From Pelagophyceae sp. CCMP2097 (taxonomy: Eukaryota > Sar > Pelagophyceae), in the NCBI GenBank assembly GCA_026770575.1, contig MU657178.1:534002-554796 (forward strand): a DNA stretch of 20,795 nt, written 5' to 3'. The notes beneath the pieces were generated by a model, which made no database searches, was not told the DNA's origin, and saw only the letters and a program-made list of their open reading frames with translations. Position numbers and translations under genes: made by a program. Positions 1-8,890 of the stretch are shown here, piece by piece. How positions within the stretch are numbered: position 1 is the stretch's first letter; every line of letters begins with the position of its first letter.

Positions 1-118
1 AAGGAGGATTTGAAAGTTCAGCGATTAGTTAAATAATTTCAATTATTTACGTGGGCATTGCAATGGGATTTGGCTGTATCCTTCGGGTCCTCCGTGTGCC
101 TCCGGCGCGCTCTTGTAA
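1..118 (-). repeat. Dispersed repeat R1, copy 1 (cut by window edge)
   Basis: This stretch is the reverse complement of 12661-12778 and 20546-20673. All three copies share an outer end reading TTACAAGAGCGCGCC, a middle reading AATGCCCACGT, and an AT-rich inner part containing the near-palindrome AAATAATTGAAATTATTT. Copy 1 differs from copy 2 by very few bases. No open frame is conserved between copies, so it is a non-coding dispersed repeat. It runs off the left end of the window. Confidence 0.9.
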
Positions 119-470
119 TACACGCGAATATACTTCCCCCCGTTCGGTCTCTGTGGCTCCTTATCTGACTCTGCTCGTCCACCAAGCTCAGCCCCGCCCT
201 GCTCCGCTCGTCCACGACACACCTCGATACGTGAATATTCTTCCCCCCGGTTAACCCCCGGGCGAGACGGGCTAGAGATGGCCCGTGTCCGCCTGTTCGG
301 GATCCTCGTACTCCTCTGAAGATCTTTTAAAGGATATCTTACTAACTCCACGTGCACGCGGCCGCCCCCACTGAGTGTTCGGTGAATTGCTTTACGAAAA
401 GCGGCAAGTGGGGAAGAAAAACTCTCGGGCTAGGGGCTTTTGCCAGTGCCCAGCGCACGCCCGGCGCGGC
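119..470. other. Gene-free stretch downstream of the surface protein
   Basis: No convincing gene is seen. It holds two similar segments, 123-147 and 231-255, both containing GAATATWCTTCCCCCCG and about 108 bp apart, and a small AT-rich patch near 320-345. The last part should include the 3' untranslated region of the minus-strand gene ending at 471. Confidence 0.5.
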
Positions 471-2587
471 TCAGAGCTCGGCGGCCTGCGTGATCTTTTG
501 CAGCGCCTGCGGGTGGTCCTCGTCCATCGCGACGAGCTGGTCGTTGCCCTCGATAAGCGCCGCCCCCGCGACCGTCTCCTCCGGGTCCGCCGGCGGCTCG
601 CCCTCGGGCTCGACGTCGATCATCTCCTCGGCGTCGGGCAGGTTCGCCTCGTCGGTGAACATGGTGGAGATGTCCCACGAGTCCTTGCGCTCCGTGAGCT
701 TGCGCTCGCGGTTGCGGAGGTACACGTAGAACAGGCAGAGGAGCACGAGCGCGAGGAAGACAAGGAACACGGCGATGAGGATGGTGTTGGTCTCCGCCAC
801 CGTGATGTCGTCGTCGTTCTTCTTCTTCGAGGAGCTGGCGGCCGCGACGCTGCTGACCGTCGGCGCCGGCGTCGTGGCGGCCGTCGGGGCGGCCGTCGGG
901 GCAGCCGTCGTGGTCGTCGACGTCGGCGCCGTCGGTGCCATCGTCGGCGTGGCCGTCGTGGTCGTCGATGTCGGCGCCGTCGGCGCCATCGTCGGCGTGG
1001 CCGTCGTCGTCGACGTCGGCGCCGTCGGCGCCATCGTCGGCGCGGCCGTCGTCGCCATCGTCGGCGCCACCGTCGGCGTCAAGTCGACGCCAGCGCCTCC
1101 CTCCGTCGTCGGCGCCCGCGTCGGCGCGCCCTGGAGGGCCCAGTACGTGACGTCGGGGTCAGTGTCGCTGACAGGCGTCGTGCCCGTTTCGTCGACGGTG
1201 GTGGCATCAAACGTCGTGACGGAGTAGAAGTCGGCCCAGTGGTTGATGCGCTCCGAGAGGTAGCCCGTCGCGGCGTTGTTATCGACCTCCATGATCATGG
1301 CTTGGAGCGCCTCCTCGTTCGACGCGTAGCCGTTGCTCGCCGCCGTGTCGAGGGCGATCTTGTACCCGATCTTCGCCGTGGCGGAGAAATCTTCGAGGCG
1401 GCGGCGCGCGTCGCGCTCGGCGGCAGCGACCGAGTCCGTCTCGCTGAGGCGCCGGGCCCCCGTGGCGATCAGCCGGCCCTCCACCGTGATGACGTCGGCG
1501 ACCACCGTGGCGACGGAGATGACGTCGACGAGGGAGTTCTTCAGCACGAGCACCTCGTTGGTGTCGAAGACCGTCTTCGTGAGGCCCGAGACGAAGATCT
1601 CCGATACGAGGAACGAAGCCTGGTTCGCGTCGGACGTCGTGGGCGCCCTCGTCGCAGTCGTGGGCGCGAGCGTGGCCTCAGTCACCTCGCCGCCGATCAT
1701 CATGACCGAGAACTCGCACGGCGCCGTGCACGTCGACAAGAACTGCGTGTCCGACGGCAGAAACTGCACGCTGACCTCGTCGTCGTCCGCGCCGCCGCCG
1801 AACTTGACGACGTACGTGCCGTCGACGATGCACATGGCATCAACCTGAAATTTTCAAATTTAGGGCATAGTCGCGGGGGTCCGGGCTGTCCAGGCCGTTC
1901 GAGGCCAGCCCCCAGGGTCCAGTCGCAGGCGAACAGGCACACGACGCAGGACAGACACGACGCAAGGGGGGTCCTCACGTGTTCCTTGCCGGTGGCCATC
2001 GTGCCCGACGCCACGACGGTGCCAGCGTTAGACGTGATCGTGTAAGCAGCGCCCTCCCAGCCATCGTCGCCGTAGTCGTAGAGCGCGAGCTTGTACAGGG
2101 ACTCGCCGGCGGCGCAGGCGGGCGTCGGCACGCCCGTGGGCGCGTTCGTCTTCGAGAGCAGCGTCGTTGGCATGGCCGTCGGCAGCGGCGACGGCAGCGG
2201 CGTCGGCAAGGCCGACGGCGGCACCGTCTCGGAGTACGAGTAGAACATGGAGTACGAGTAGACCGACGGGGCCAACTGTCTTCTCATGAGGTCGCCCATG
2301 CGGCCGAGCTCGGCCGCGGACCCCGCCGCCGAGGCGCCCCACCAGGCCTCCTTCTGCGAGTCGTGTACGGCCTGGGCGGGGAGGCCCGCGACCTCCTCCT
2401 GCTCCAGCGACAGCAGCCTGTCCGCCGCCGCGCGCGTCGGGGCGCCCTTGATCGCCTCGCCACCCGCGTTAAACTTGGCGCCGTCGCGGCCCCACGCCAG
2501 CTCCGGAGCGGCGACTCTGCCGGACGCGACGCTCAACAGCGCCGCGGCGGCGAGCGCCCGCAGGCGTGGCCTCTCCAAGCGGGGCAT
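471..2587 (-). CDS. Secreted/type I membrane protein with APT-rich stalk
   Basis: Two exons, 2587-1979 and 1844-471, encode about 660 residues; the 134-bp intron is GTGAGG...CAG, phase 0. The start is the first ATG and begins a signal peptide (MPRLERPRL, then an Ala/Leu core, to about residue 23). A Pro-rich linker leads to a module with YGDDGW at 172-177 and GTYVVKF near 212, split by the intron. This resembles the DxYGDGWxG module common in stramenopile secreted proteins. An alpha/beta region of unknown family follows (about 265-440), then Thr/Pro/Ala repeats (about 440-535), one transmembrane helix (about 557-579, ending FYVYL) with a basic stop-transfer RNRERK, and an acidic 81-residue cytoplasmic tail. 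It is probably a heavily O-glycosylated cell-surface protein. The function is unknown; the topology is well supported. Confidence 0.85.
910..1050 (-). repeat. 48-bp coding tandem repeat (three units)
   Basis: Units lie at 910-957, 958-1005 and 1006-1050; the last is 3 bp shorter. Each encodes about 16 residues of the pattern ATPTMAPTAPTSTTTT. Unit lengths are multiples of three, so copy-number change keeps the frame and alters only the length of the stalk. Confidence 0.9.
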
Positions 2588-2902
2588 CGCGCACAGCCTT
2601 GCGCGCCTGAGCTGGGATCGCTCGGCAAAATATTTCGACAATTTTTGATCTCCTATCAGTCAAAAAAATTAGACTTCATTGTCGTGGCCGTTGATAGTCG
2701 TTTTTAACTAAACGGGCAAATAATTGCATTTTAAAATTTTATGCGGGTCCTCGTAACCCGTAATTATGACCCCATAACCTACGAGTGGAAAGTGCAAAAA
2801 ACGAAAACGATCCTGAAAACATTCTTGCGGAATTCTTGCGGCTGTTTCGTGGCGGTTCCCTGAGGCAGTGGACGGTGGGCTGGCGAAGCCACAGCGGGCT
2901 GG
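2588..2902. promoter_or_regulatory. AT-rich upstream region of the surface-protein gene
   Basis: The sequence just upstream of the start at 2587 is AT-rich, including GAAATATTTTGCCGA on the minus strand (2623-2637) and long A/T runs to about 2780. This contrasts with the GC-rich coding DNA. It is the likely promoter and 5' untranslated region of the gene ending at 471. The TATA-like reading is inference, and no gene is visible here. Confidence 0.35.
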
Positions 2903-2978
2903 AGACTCTGGGCGAAGAGGGACGAGGGCGCTCTTAGTTTACAGCAAAGAAGGGACGTCGCTGCCGTCACGTTGGGGG
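2903..2978 (+). repeat. Introner-like repeat, copy outside an intron
   Basis: These 76 bp match, in inverted orientation, 3896-3970, which lies inside the first intron of the neighbouring gene. They begin AGACTCTGGGCGAAG and end CACGTTGGGGG, with only two substitutions and one indel between copies. No coding use is visible here. Confidence 0.85.
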
Positions 2979-2984
2979 CAAGTT

Positions 2985-4143
2985 TCACCGCTCTGGGCTG
3001 GATGCGGGGTCCGACGACCTAAGGCAGCAGGCATTCGCATCCGGTGGAGGCGACGAAGAAGGTGGCATTGCGGCCGCAGGCATTCGCATCCAGTGGGGGC
3101 GACGAAGAAGGTGGCATGCGACGGACCCGGATTCTGCGATGACGCCCAGCACGAGATCGTTCTTCTGCACGAGGGCGGCGACGTCATCCACGGCCACGGC
3201 GAGCGCCGCCATGGGAAAGCCGTCGAGCGCAGACATGAGGTGCGCGATTGACCTATAGGAATTCCTATCCGGCGCGACAGTCTAGGAATGCCGATGCCCG
3301 CCTGCCCGTCGGTGGCTCTGCGTGGTCCGCGGCTTAGCAATCACGCGATTCCCGTGCGCATCGCCTTCGACGCGGGGCCGCGTGCTGCGCCTGCAGCTCG
3401 TCCGTCAGCGACACGAGCACGTCGCGGCCCGCCGCCGCGCACGGCAGCGCGAGCGCCACCGCCGCTCCTCGCCCCACGGGCACGGCCGTACTCCGCGTGG
3501 TCTGCGTGTCCTCAAAGGTGAGGAGGTAGAGCATGCCGGACGCGCCGGCCACGGCGCCGCGGAGCGCGGCCGAGCTCAGCGGAGCCAGCTGGGGTGCCCA
3601 ATCTTCGCCAAAGTCGACGATGCGCGCGAGCTGCTTGTCGTCAAAGTCCAGCTGTGGCCTCACCGCGGCGGCCGGCGTCGCCCGGGGCACGAGAAGCGGC
3701 GCGCCGCCGAGGCGCGCCACCTGCGCGTCGATCCTAGCGAGCGAACCCTTGAAGCACCCTCTGCGCGGCCGACTCGGTGCGGGCGCCGGCTCCCGGAGCG
3801 ACGCGCTCAGAGCGACGGGGTGCTTACTCGTCGGCCTTGACGAGGAGGCGCTCCGCTTCCTACGGCCTGCGTCGCCGCCGCGCCCCGGTTGCGCCCCCCC
3901 AACGTGACGGCAGCGTCGTCCCTTCTTTGCTGTAACTACGAGCGCCCTCGTCCCTCTTCGCCCAGAGTCTGTGGCCGGCGGGACGCTGGGGTCTGCTTCG
4001 AGGTACGCGGCCTTCTGATTCGCCGCGTCGAAGAGCGCCTTTTGCAGGATGGCGCCGGCGAGGCGCGTGTGCACGCGCAGCAGGCCCAGGCCGCTCGCGC
4101 GCCCCGCGGCCAGCACGACCAACGCGACGAGGCGCGGGACCAT
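2985..4143 (-). CDS. Putative secretory protein of unknown family, spliced (3' end uncertain)
   Basis: Best model: exon A 4143-3985, exon B 3859-3828, exon C 3733-3421 and a tentative last exon 3281-2985, about 266 residues. The start opens a signal peptide (MVPRLVALVVLAAGRASG). Exons A to C join in phase: A ends at a weak GT donor, B (read as EAERLLVKAD) ends at GTAAGC, and C begins after CTAG and reads IDAQVARLGG. The joined piece looks like an amphipathic helix, which supports the splicing. Exon C contains LDFDDKQLARIVDFGEDW and a hydrophobic stretch around GMLYLLTFED. The 3' end is doubtful: the last exon would contain a 42-bp tandem repeat, though its first part (SALDGFPMAALAVAVDD) looks coding. 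I do not recognise the family. Intron A carries the repeat at 3896-3970. Confidence 0.45.
3027..3117. repeat. Two 42-bp tandem units, 49-bp period
   Basis: Units 3027-3068 and 3076-3117 share GCAGGCATTCGCATCC and GGCGACGAAGAAGG with two mismatches. They overlap the tentative last exon of the minus-strand gene, which makes that exon less certain. Confidence 0.85.
3896..3970 (-). repeat. Introner-like repeat inside intron A
   Basis: This is the 75-bp partner of 2903-2978, inverted relative to it. It lies within intron A (3860-3984) of the minus-strand gene. The intron is flanked by near-identical octamers, GAAGCAGA just before it and GAAGCGGA at the start of exon B, as a target-site duplication would leave. 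Transposon-derived introns (introners) are known from Aureococcus and Micromonas; assignment here is inference. Confidence 0.6.
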
Positions 4144-4199
4144 CCGTGCTCGGGCTCGTGAGTTGTTTTCGGCGAGAGGTATTTTGGCGATATTTAAAA

Positions 4200-5590
4200 A
4201 CAAAACAAAAACGTGACGCGTTGTTACAATTGTAGTACCCGGGACGCCCCTGACACCCCGACGATCGACCCTGGCCCAGGTGGCTCGAGGTGTCGAGAAG
4301 CCACCGAACGCCGGCGCCGTCGGGCGGCTCTCGGGAGCGGCCTCCTCGAGGGCCGCCCTTTGGCGGTGGCAGCACGCTGACCCGCGGCCGCCTACGCCGC
4401 CCGAATCGGTAGCGGCTCCGGATCACGCCCGCCGCGGCGCGGGCACGTGCGCAAATTAGTCGACGACGCCCCGCGCTGGGTCGAGGCGTGGCTCGATGGG
4501 CGGGCGAGGTCGAGGCGTGGCTCGATGGCGTGGTCGCGGGGGCGGAGACGACGGCCCCGGTGGACTTGGGCGGCAGCAGCGCGCAGGTCCGTCGGCGACG
4601 TTTAGGAAATACTTGCGCCTCGCTCTCTGCAGACGGCCGTCCCGCCTCGGCAGAGGAGCGACACGTTCATACGTTCTGGACGACCGCTGCACGATCGTAC
4701 ATCTGCTCAACTATCCCATCGAGCGCCTCTCTACGATGGAGAGTGTCGCCCTTGGTCGGATGCGCCGTCGGATGCGACGACGGCGACTCGAGGCCTTTCA
4801 GGCGACGGGCGCCCCAACGTGCCCCGACGACGACGCTCGAGGGGGGCCGCCGGCCCTCCGGCTCCGCGTCCTCGAGCGACGGCGAGCGCGCCGTGGCGGC
4901 GAGCGGTCGCGCGGGCGACTGCGGGGCCGCGGCCCTGGACTGTCGTGCCGGAGATCTATGGTTGGCGACTCGGCGCGCCGTCGAGTCGCAACGGCGACGC
5001 TCTCGGGCGGTCCGCGGTCTGCGACGGATGCTCATGAGGGTATCCGTCGCATTGGTCTCTCGAATGAGGACACGTGCCGACGAGGGGCGCCAAACGCCGC
5101 CAGTGCCCTACCGGCCGCACGAGTCGTGCACCGCCTGCCAGCGCCGCCGAGACCAAACGCACTCCGCCGGACTCGACCACGACCCGCCCCAGTCGACGAC
5201 GATCGGTGGCGCACGACGGTTCGGACAAAGCGTCTTCGTACCAGACCCAGAGACGTGGCGCCTCGCTCGGAGGCCTAGGAGAGCAGGAACCGTGGCGCCT
5301 CGGCATCCAAGAAGTGTCCGCGAGATGAAGCCACGCGCCGCGGGAGCTATGCGCAGCGGGCCCGCCGGAGCCGCCACTCGTCCACAAGGGACACGCTCGT
5401 CGAACACGCACCGAGGTCAGATACTGCGTCTCGACAAGCGAACCTCGTCGCTCGGGCAGAGCAGAGCCAGGCACACCAGGCCCTCCGGCGACGCCCGGCA
5501 CACGATCCTCTCGCCTTTGCACAAAGCCCTGCCGCTCGACGAGGAGCGTCGCGCGAGTCGGCGGGAGCGATCCTCGGCGGTTCTTTTCGG
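4200..5590. other. Long stretch without a convincing gene
   Basis: The first part (about 4144-4230) is AT-rich, with ATTTTGGCGA at 4181-4190, and is the likely promoter of the gene starting at 4143. From 4440 to 5590 several long GC-rich open frames exist on both strands, but they are Arg/Pro/Ala-rich, differ wildly between frames and show no domain, so I treat them as composition artefacts. A plus-strand fragment near 4500-4600 reads EVEAWLDG and VDLGGSSAQV. A 20-bp direct repeat (GGTCGAGGCGTGGCTCGATG) occurs near 4479 and 4509. Confidence 0.5.
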
Positions 5591-6378
5591 CGGTTCTTTA
5601 CTTAGAGTGCGACATTCCAGAGCAGCGCCGTCCTGTCGTTGCCCGCCGTCACAAGGCGCGTGCCGTCAGGCGAGAACGCGCAGCTCGTGACACCGCTGGT
5701 GTCTGCCTCGAGCGTCTTCTGCAGCGCGCCCGTCTCGGCGTCCCAGAGCCGCATCGTCTTGTCGTTGCTCGCCGTCGCGACGCGCGTGCCGTCGGGCGAG
5801 AACGCGCAGCAATTGACGCTGCCGGTGTGCCCCTCGAGCGTCAGCAGCAGCGCGCCCGTCTCGGCGTCCCAGAGCCGCGCCGTCTTGTCGTTGCTCGCCG
5901 TCGCGACGCGCGTGCCGTCGGGCGAGAACGCGCAGCTCCAGACCCAAGTGTGCACCTCGAGCGTCGTCAGCAGCGCGCTCGTCTCGGCGTCCCAGAGCCG
6001 CGCCGTCCAGTCGGCGCTCGCCGTCGCAACGCGTAGGCCGCCGGGCAAGAACGCGCAGGCCTCGGCGCCGGTGACGTCCATGGCCGCGGCGCCCCGCAGA
6101 GCCCTGGCAAGACTCCGAGCGAGCGAAGGCAGTGTTCAAGGCACCGACTTTGGTTTGAGTGACGAAGGTAACTCTGGATTTGATGAGTTTGTAAGACACG
6201 TCTCAACCTTGAGATGCCCTTTGAATACTACGAGTCGCAGAACTTTGCCGTCGAAGTCGATTCGCGCTTTTCATTGGGCAACATTCAACGAGGCCGAGCG
6301 GTTAAGGCGAGTGACTCGAATGGATAACTACTGACTCAGAGAGTCTCTTATGCGCAGGTTCGAGTCCTGCCGTTGTCG
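5560..6378. repeat. Segmental duplication, copy 1 (WD40 gene plus tRNA-like)
   Basis: The block matches about 10838-12266: 3' flank (GCGATCCTC just past the stop), WD40 gene, 5' flank (GAGCCCTGGCAAGACTC, CTCTGGATTTGATGAG, TGCCCTTTGAATACTA) and a tRNA-like sequence on the opposite strand. Copies differ in WD40 repeat number and in several short indels in the spacer. Confidence 0.9.
5602..6081 (-). CDS. Short WD40-repeat protein (four repeats)
   Basis: A single exon encodes 159 residues. The start ATG sits in GCGGCCATGG, a context identical to that of the paralogue at 11974. After about ten residues the protein is four WD40 repeats of 42 residues, each with CAFSPDG, a TAS.D.T core and LWDAETGALL; the last ends LLWNVAL. 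WD40 repeats form beta-propellers that act as protein-interaction platforms. Four blades are too few for a closed monomeric propeller, so this copy may dimerise or be a remnant. Compared with the 367-residue paralogue it lacks the N-terminal region and three repeats, while both flanks are conserved. Upstream DNA is alignable to the paralogue but out of frame, which supports this start. Confidence 0.8.
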   Translation of the reverse strand: MDVTGAEACAFLPGGLRVATASADWTARLWDAETSALLTTLEVHTWVWSCAFSPDGTRVATASNDKTARLWDAETGALLLTLEGHTGSVNCCAFSPDGTRVATASNDKTMRLWDAETGALQKTLEADTSGVTSCAFSPDGTRLVTAGNDRTALLWNVAL

Positions 6379-6388
6379 CAAGCTTTTT
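6284..6388 (+). pseudogene. Degenerate tRNA-Ser(CGA)-like sequence
   Basis: It has a type II D-arm (GGCCGAGCGGTTAAGGC), an anticodon loop reading CTCGAA (CGA, serine), a perfect T-arm (GCAGG TTCGAGT CCTGC) and a 3' acceptor CGTTGTC at 6371-6377, followed by a T5 run at 6384-6388 fitting a Pol III terminator. The 5' acceptor is damaged: GGCAAC is followed by an apparent insertion ATTCAAC, so no clean 7-bp stem forms. The anticodon 3' arm is found only if a short intron of about 10 nt is allowed. It could be a tRNA pseudogene or the head of a tRNA-derived SINE. It lies about 200 bp from the start of the WD40 gene, on the other strand. Confidence 0.6.
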
Positions 6389-6389
6389 C

Positions 6390-7180
6390 TCGGATTAAAA
6401 TTCTAAGTTATGGGCTCCTCTTTACAGCGACAAAGGCTCTCGCGCAGCGGTGATGAAAAACAGCTCCCTCTTCCGACGGCACGCGTGAAGACAACGGCTT
6501 AACCGGAATCGAACAATATTTTCTGAGCTCAACGCGAGTCGGGCCCGTCGACTTTTTGGTCACGCCGGCACGGGCCGCCCAGCCGTGTCGAGACGGCTTT
6601 CTACGGCGAGAGTGTCGGAACCCCCAACGTTTTCACAAAGTGCTCCGACGCACGGCCGGCCGAGCGACACGACGACGTCGCTGCCGGCGTCTGTCCCGGG
6701 TGTCTCTGCGGTCGCGGACGTCAATACGTTCGTCGTCCGGACGACGGACGTGTCGGCACCGGCGACGCCTTTCGACATCTCCCTCAGGCTGACGCCGCCG
6801 GGCTCCCCGCGAGCACGGGTCCTGCATCGTACGCCGCGGCCGTGGCCGTGGCCGCGCCGCAAACGGCGCTGTCGACAGGCAGTCGACGGAAGAAGTCTTT
6901 GCGGCGCACCGCCGCCCGCCGCCGGCTTTGGGCCCGCGGGCCGAGCACTGCACCGCATCGCCTCCCTGTGGCGAGGAGAGTCGACCGGAGACGGCAGTCA
7001 CCGGGGAGGCCTCTGCGTTGCTGGCCGTCTCTAGGCGGAGGCGACGCCTCCGTCTTCCGGGGATACGATGGCCTCAGGATAGTAGAGGTCTGAAGGGGGT
7101 ATTCTCCGGGGGCGCGTCCCTTTGGTGTTCCGGAATGTCGTAGGAAAGTGGAATGCATCACAGGAGAAGAAGAAACATAA
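6390..7180. other. Stretch without a recognised gene
   Basis: It is AT-richer up to about 6540, then GC-rich. Open frames occur on both strands (for example a plus-strand frame with VSAVADVNTFVVRTTDV near 6700-6760), but none shows a domain. The end (7100-7180) is the likely 3' untranslated region of the minus-strand glycosyltransferase. Confidence 0.45.
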
Positions 7181-8890
7181 TTAGACGACTCCCATCGCAG
7201 TGAGTATGACGTCGTACCAATAGGGCATGTACAAAATCGACACGTCAAAGGACTGCGCCATCATCTCGCGGTGCTTATCCTCCAAAAACCGCGGCGTCAC
7301 GTCGCTCCAGTTCGAGACGAGGACGACGGGGAGCTTGGAGAGGATGGCTTTCCGGGCAGCGTAAGAAGTGTCGTCCACTAAAGGGATGGCGCCAGAGATG
7401 AGAGCCTCGTACTCGCGGTAGCACTGCTCCCCGACGCCGTTCGGGCCTGGCGAAAAAGCGTCGGGGGGCGGGCGGTTTCGTGGTCGTTTAGCACGGGGCA
7501 GACACACACAGGGGACTCACTGAATACAAATTTTGCCCCGAGCATGCTCACGGGCAAATGCGCGTCGTAGTTCCCGTTCATGCCCTTCGCGCTGCCGTAG
7601 CGGCCGTGGAGCATCAATAGCACGTCGGCCTCGATCTCGTGCGAGCCTACGCATCTGGGATAAGTTTACGCGACGCGTGTCGTAGACGAGCACTAGGGAT
7701 ACAAACTTCTCTCCGCATTGAAAAAGCACCTTCGTCTTCAAAGGGCAGTTGGATGTGGTGGCCGACGGGCCGGTTGGATACGGGGCAGAGGAACTCCTTG
7801 TGCTTGGCGAGGGCGATCAAGTGCTCCATTCGGCCCTAGAACGTATAGGAATCGTATAGGAATCCTAGAGTTCGAATATAGAAAGGCCCACGCACCTTGT
7901 GCTTGGAGTCGACGTTCATGCAGCAACAGAGCAAAAGCCTCTTCTGCCTCGGGACTCGGTCGACGTGCGGGTGCTCCAGCAGAGCCTGCCAGAGCGAGAC
8001 GCCCCGGACGCCGATGACCCTTTCTTGAACTTTTTTCAAAAGTTCCAAGTCGTCGCCGGCCCGCGCATCGTCGACGTTGTTCGCCGTCAGCAGCTTTACT
8101 CTTTTCAACAGCGCGGCGTCGGCGCGGAATTTTTGCGGAGCAAAGAAATCGATTATCAGAGGTTGGCTCGGCTTCAAAGACTTTAAGGCGTGCCCGCAGG
8201 GCGTAAACTCTTTGGTCCGAGCCCATTCGAAGTGATTGAGCAGCTTCAACGGCTCGTAGTGGTACCTAAAGCCAGCGATGGCCATGGGACTCTCCGTCTC
8301 CAAAAGGACGCGGCACCGTACGACGCGATCACCACCGTCTCGAGGTTTGCCAGATCGCCCGCGACGTGGCAGCCCTTTAAAGGATGGAGGTGGACGTCTG
8401 ATATGGCCGCGTAGGCGTGCGGGTGCACTAAAAGATTGCGTAGAGGGTCGACTCCAAAGTCCCCGACGTCCGGATTCGGCTTGCCCGAGAGCATGGGGAT
8501 CGCCGGCACCTTCAAATCGTGCGAGAGGATGTTTGAGCCGAGTCTACTCTTCTCTTGGATCCAGTATTGCATGCAGCAATGAAAGCAGCACTTCATTCTC
8601 GCATAATCCGCCCCGAACAGAATCCGAGCCTTTAAGCAATCCCGAGGCGGCTTCAACAAAGTGGGGCACGCCTCAAACTCGGAGCACGTGGAAGTTTCCT
8701 CGACGAGGCACTGCTCGATGCCCGCTTTTGTATGCCTTGAAGCGCCGTTTTCTAAAGCACGCTTGCGCATGTACGCCTCGAACTCGCCAACCTCCACCAG
8801 GCGCTGCTCCTGCTGCAGCCACTTGACTTTGGGCGCGTTTGGCGACTTGGACCCGAGGCACTCGGGGCCGTAGCCGTGTATCGTATTCAT
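7181..8890 (-). CDS. Exostosin/GT47-like glycosyltransferase (frame break near 8320)
   Basis: Exons 8890-7896 (containing a frame break), 7835-7730, 7646-7521 and 7446-7181 are joined by 60-, 83- and 74-bp introns (GTGCGT, GTGCTT and GTGAGT donors). Phases 0, 1 and 1 all agree. The C-terminal half carries the donor-binding signature of exostosin-type GT-B enzymes: KFVFSPNGVGEQCYREYEA, then LISGAIPLVDD, then LPVVLVSNWSDVTP. Earlier landmarks are LLLCCCMN, HIQLPFEDE and ADVLLMLHGRYG. The N-terminal part is Cys-rich. The first exon is open in one frame to about 8320 and continues in another (ETESPMAIAGFRYHY); one missing base in a C run would explain it. Its ATG overlaps the stop of the upstream sulfotransferase-like gene (ATGA), so the two may be one protein. 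It is likely a Golgi glycan-synthesis enzyme; acceptor and sugar are unknown. Confidence 0.75.

Noticed and set aside
1..7. AAGGAGG looks like a bacterial ribosome-binding site
   Set aside because: It is part of repeat R1, recurs in all three copies (reverse complemented in two) and has no start codon or gene behind it; the window is eukaryotic.
375..2045. 556-codon plus-strand open frame over the surface-protein gene
   Set aside because: It is Arg/Gly-rich composition read antisense to a gene with signal peptide, stalk and membrane segment, and has no domain.
3027..3117. Start of a CRISPR array
   Set aside because: Only two 42-bp units with a 7-bp spacer, in a eukaryotic context.
4488..5690. 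400- and 260-codon plus-strand open frames
   Set aside because: Arg/Pro/Ala-rich, overlapping in different frames, no domain; expected from high GC.
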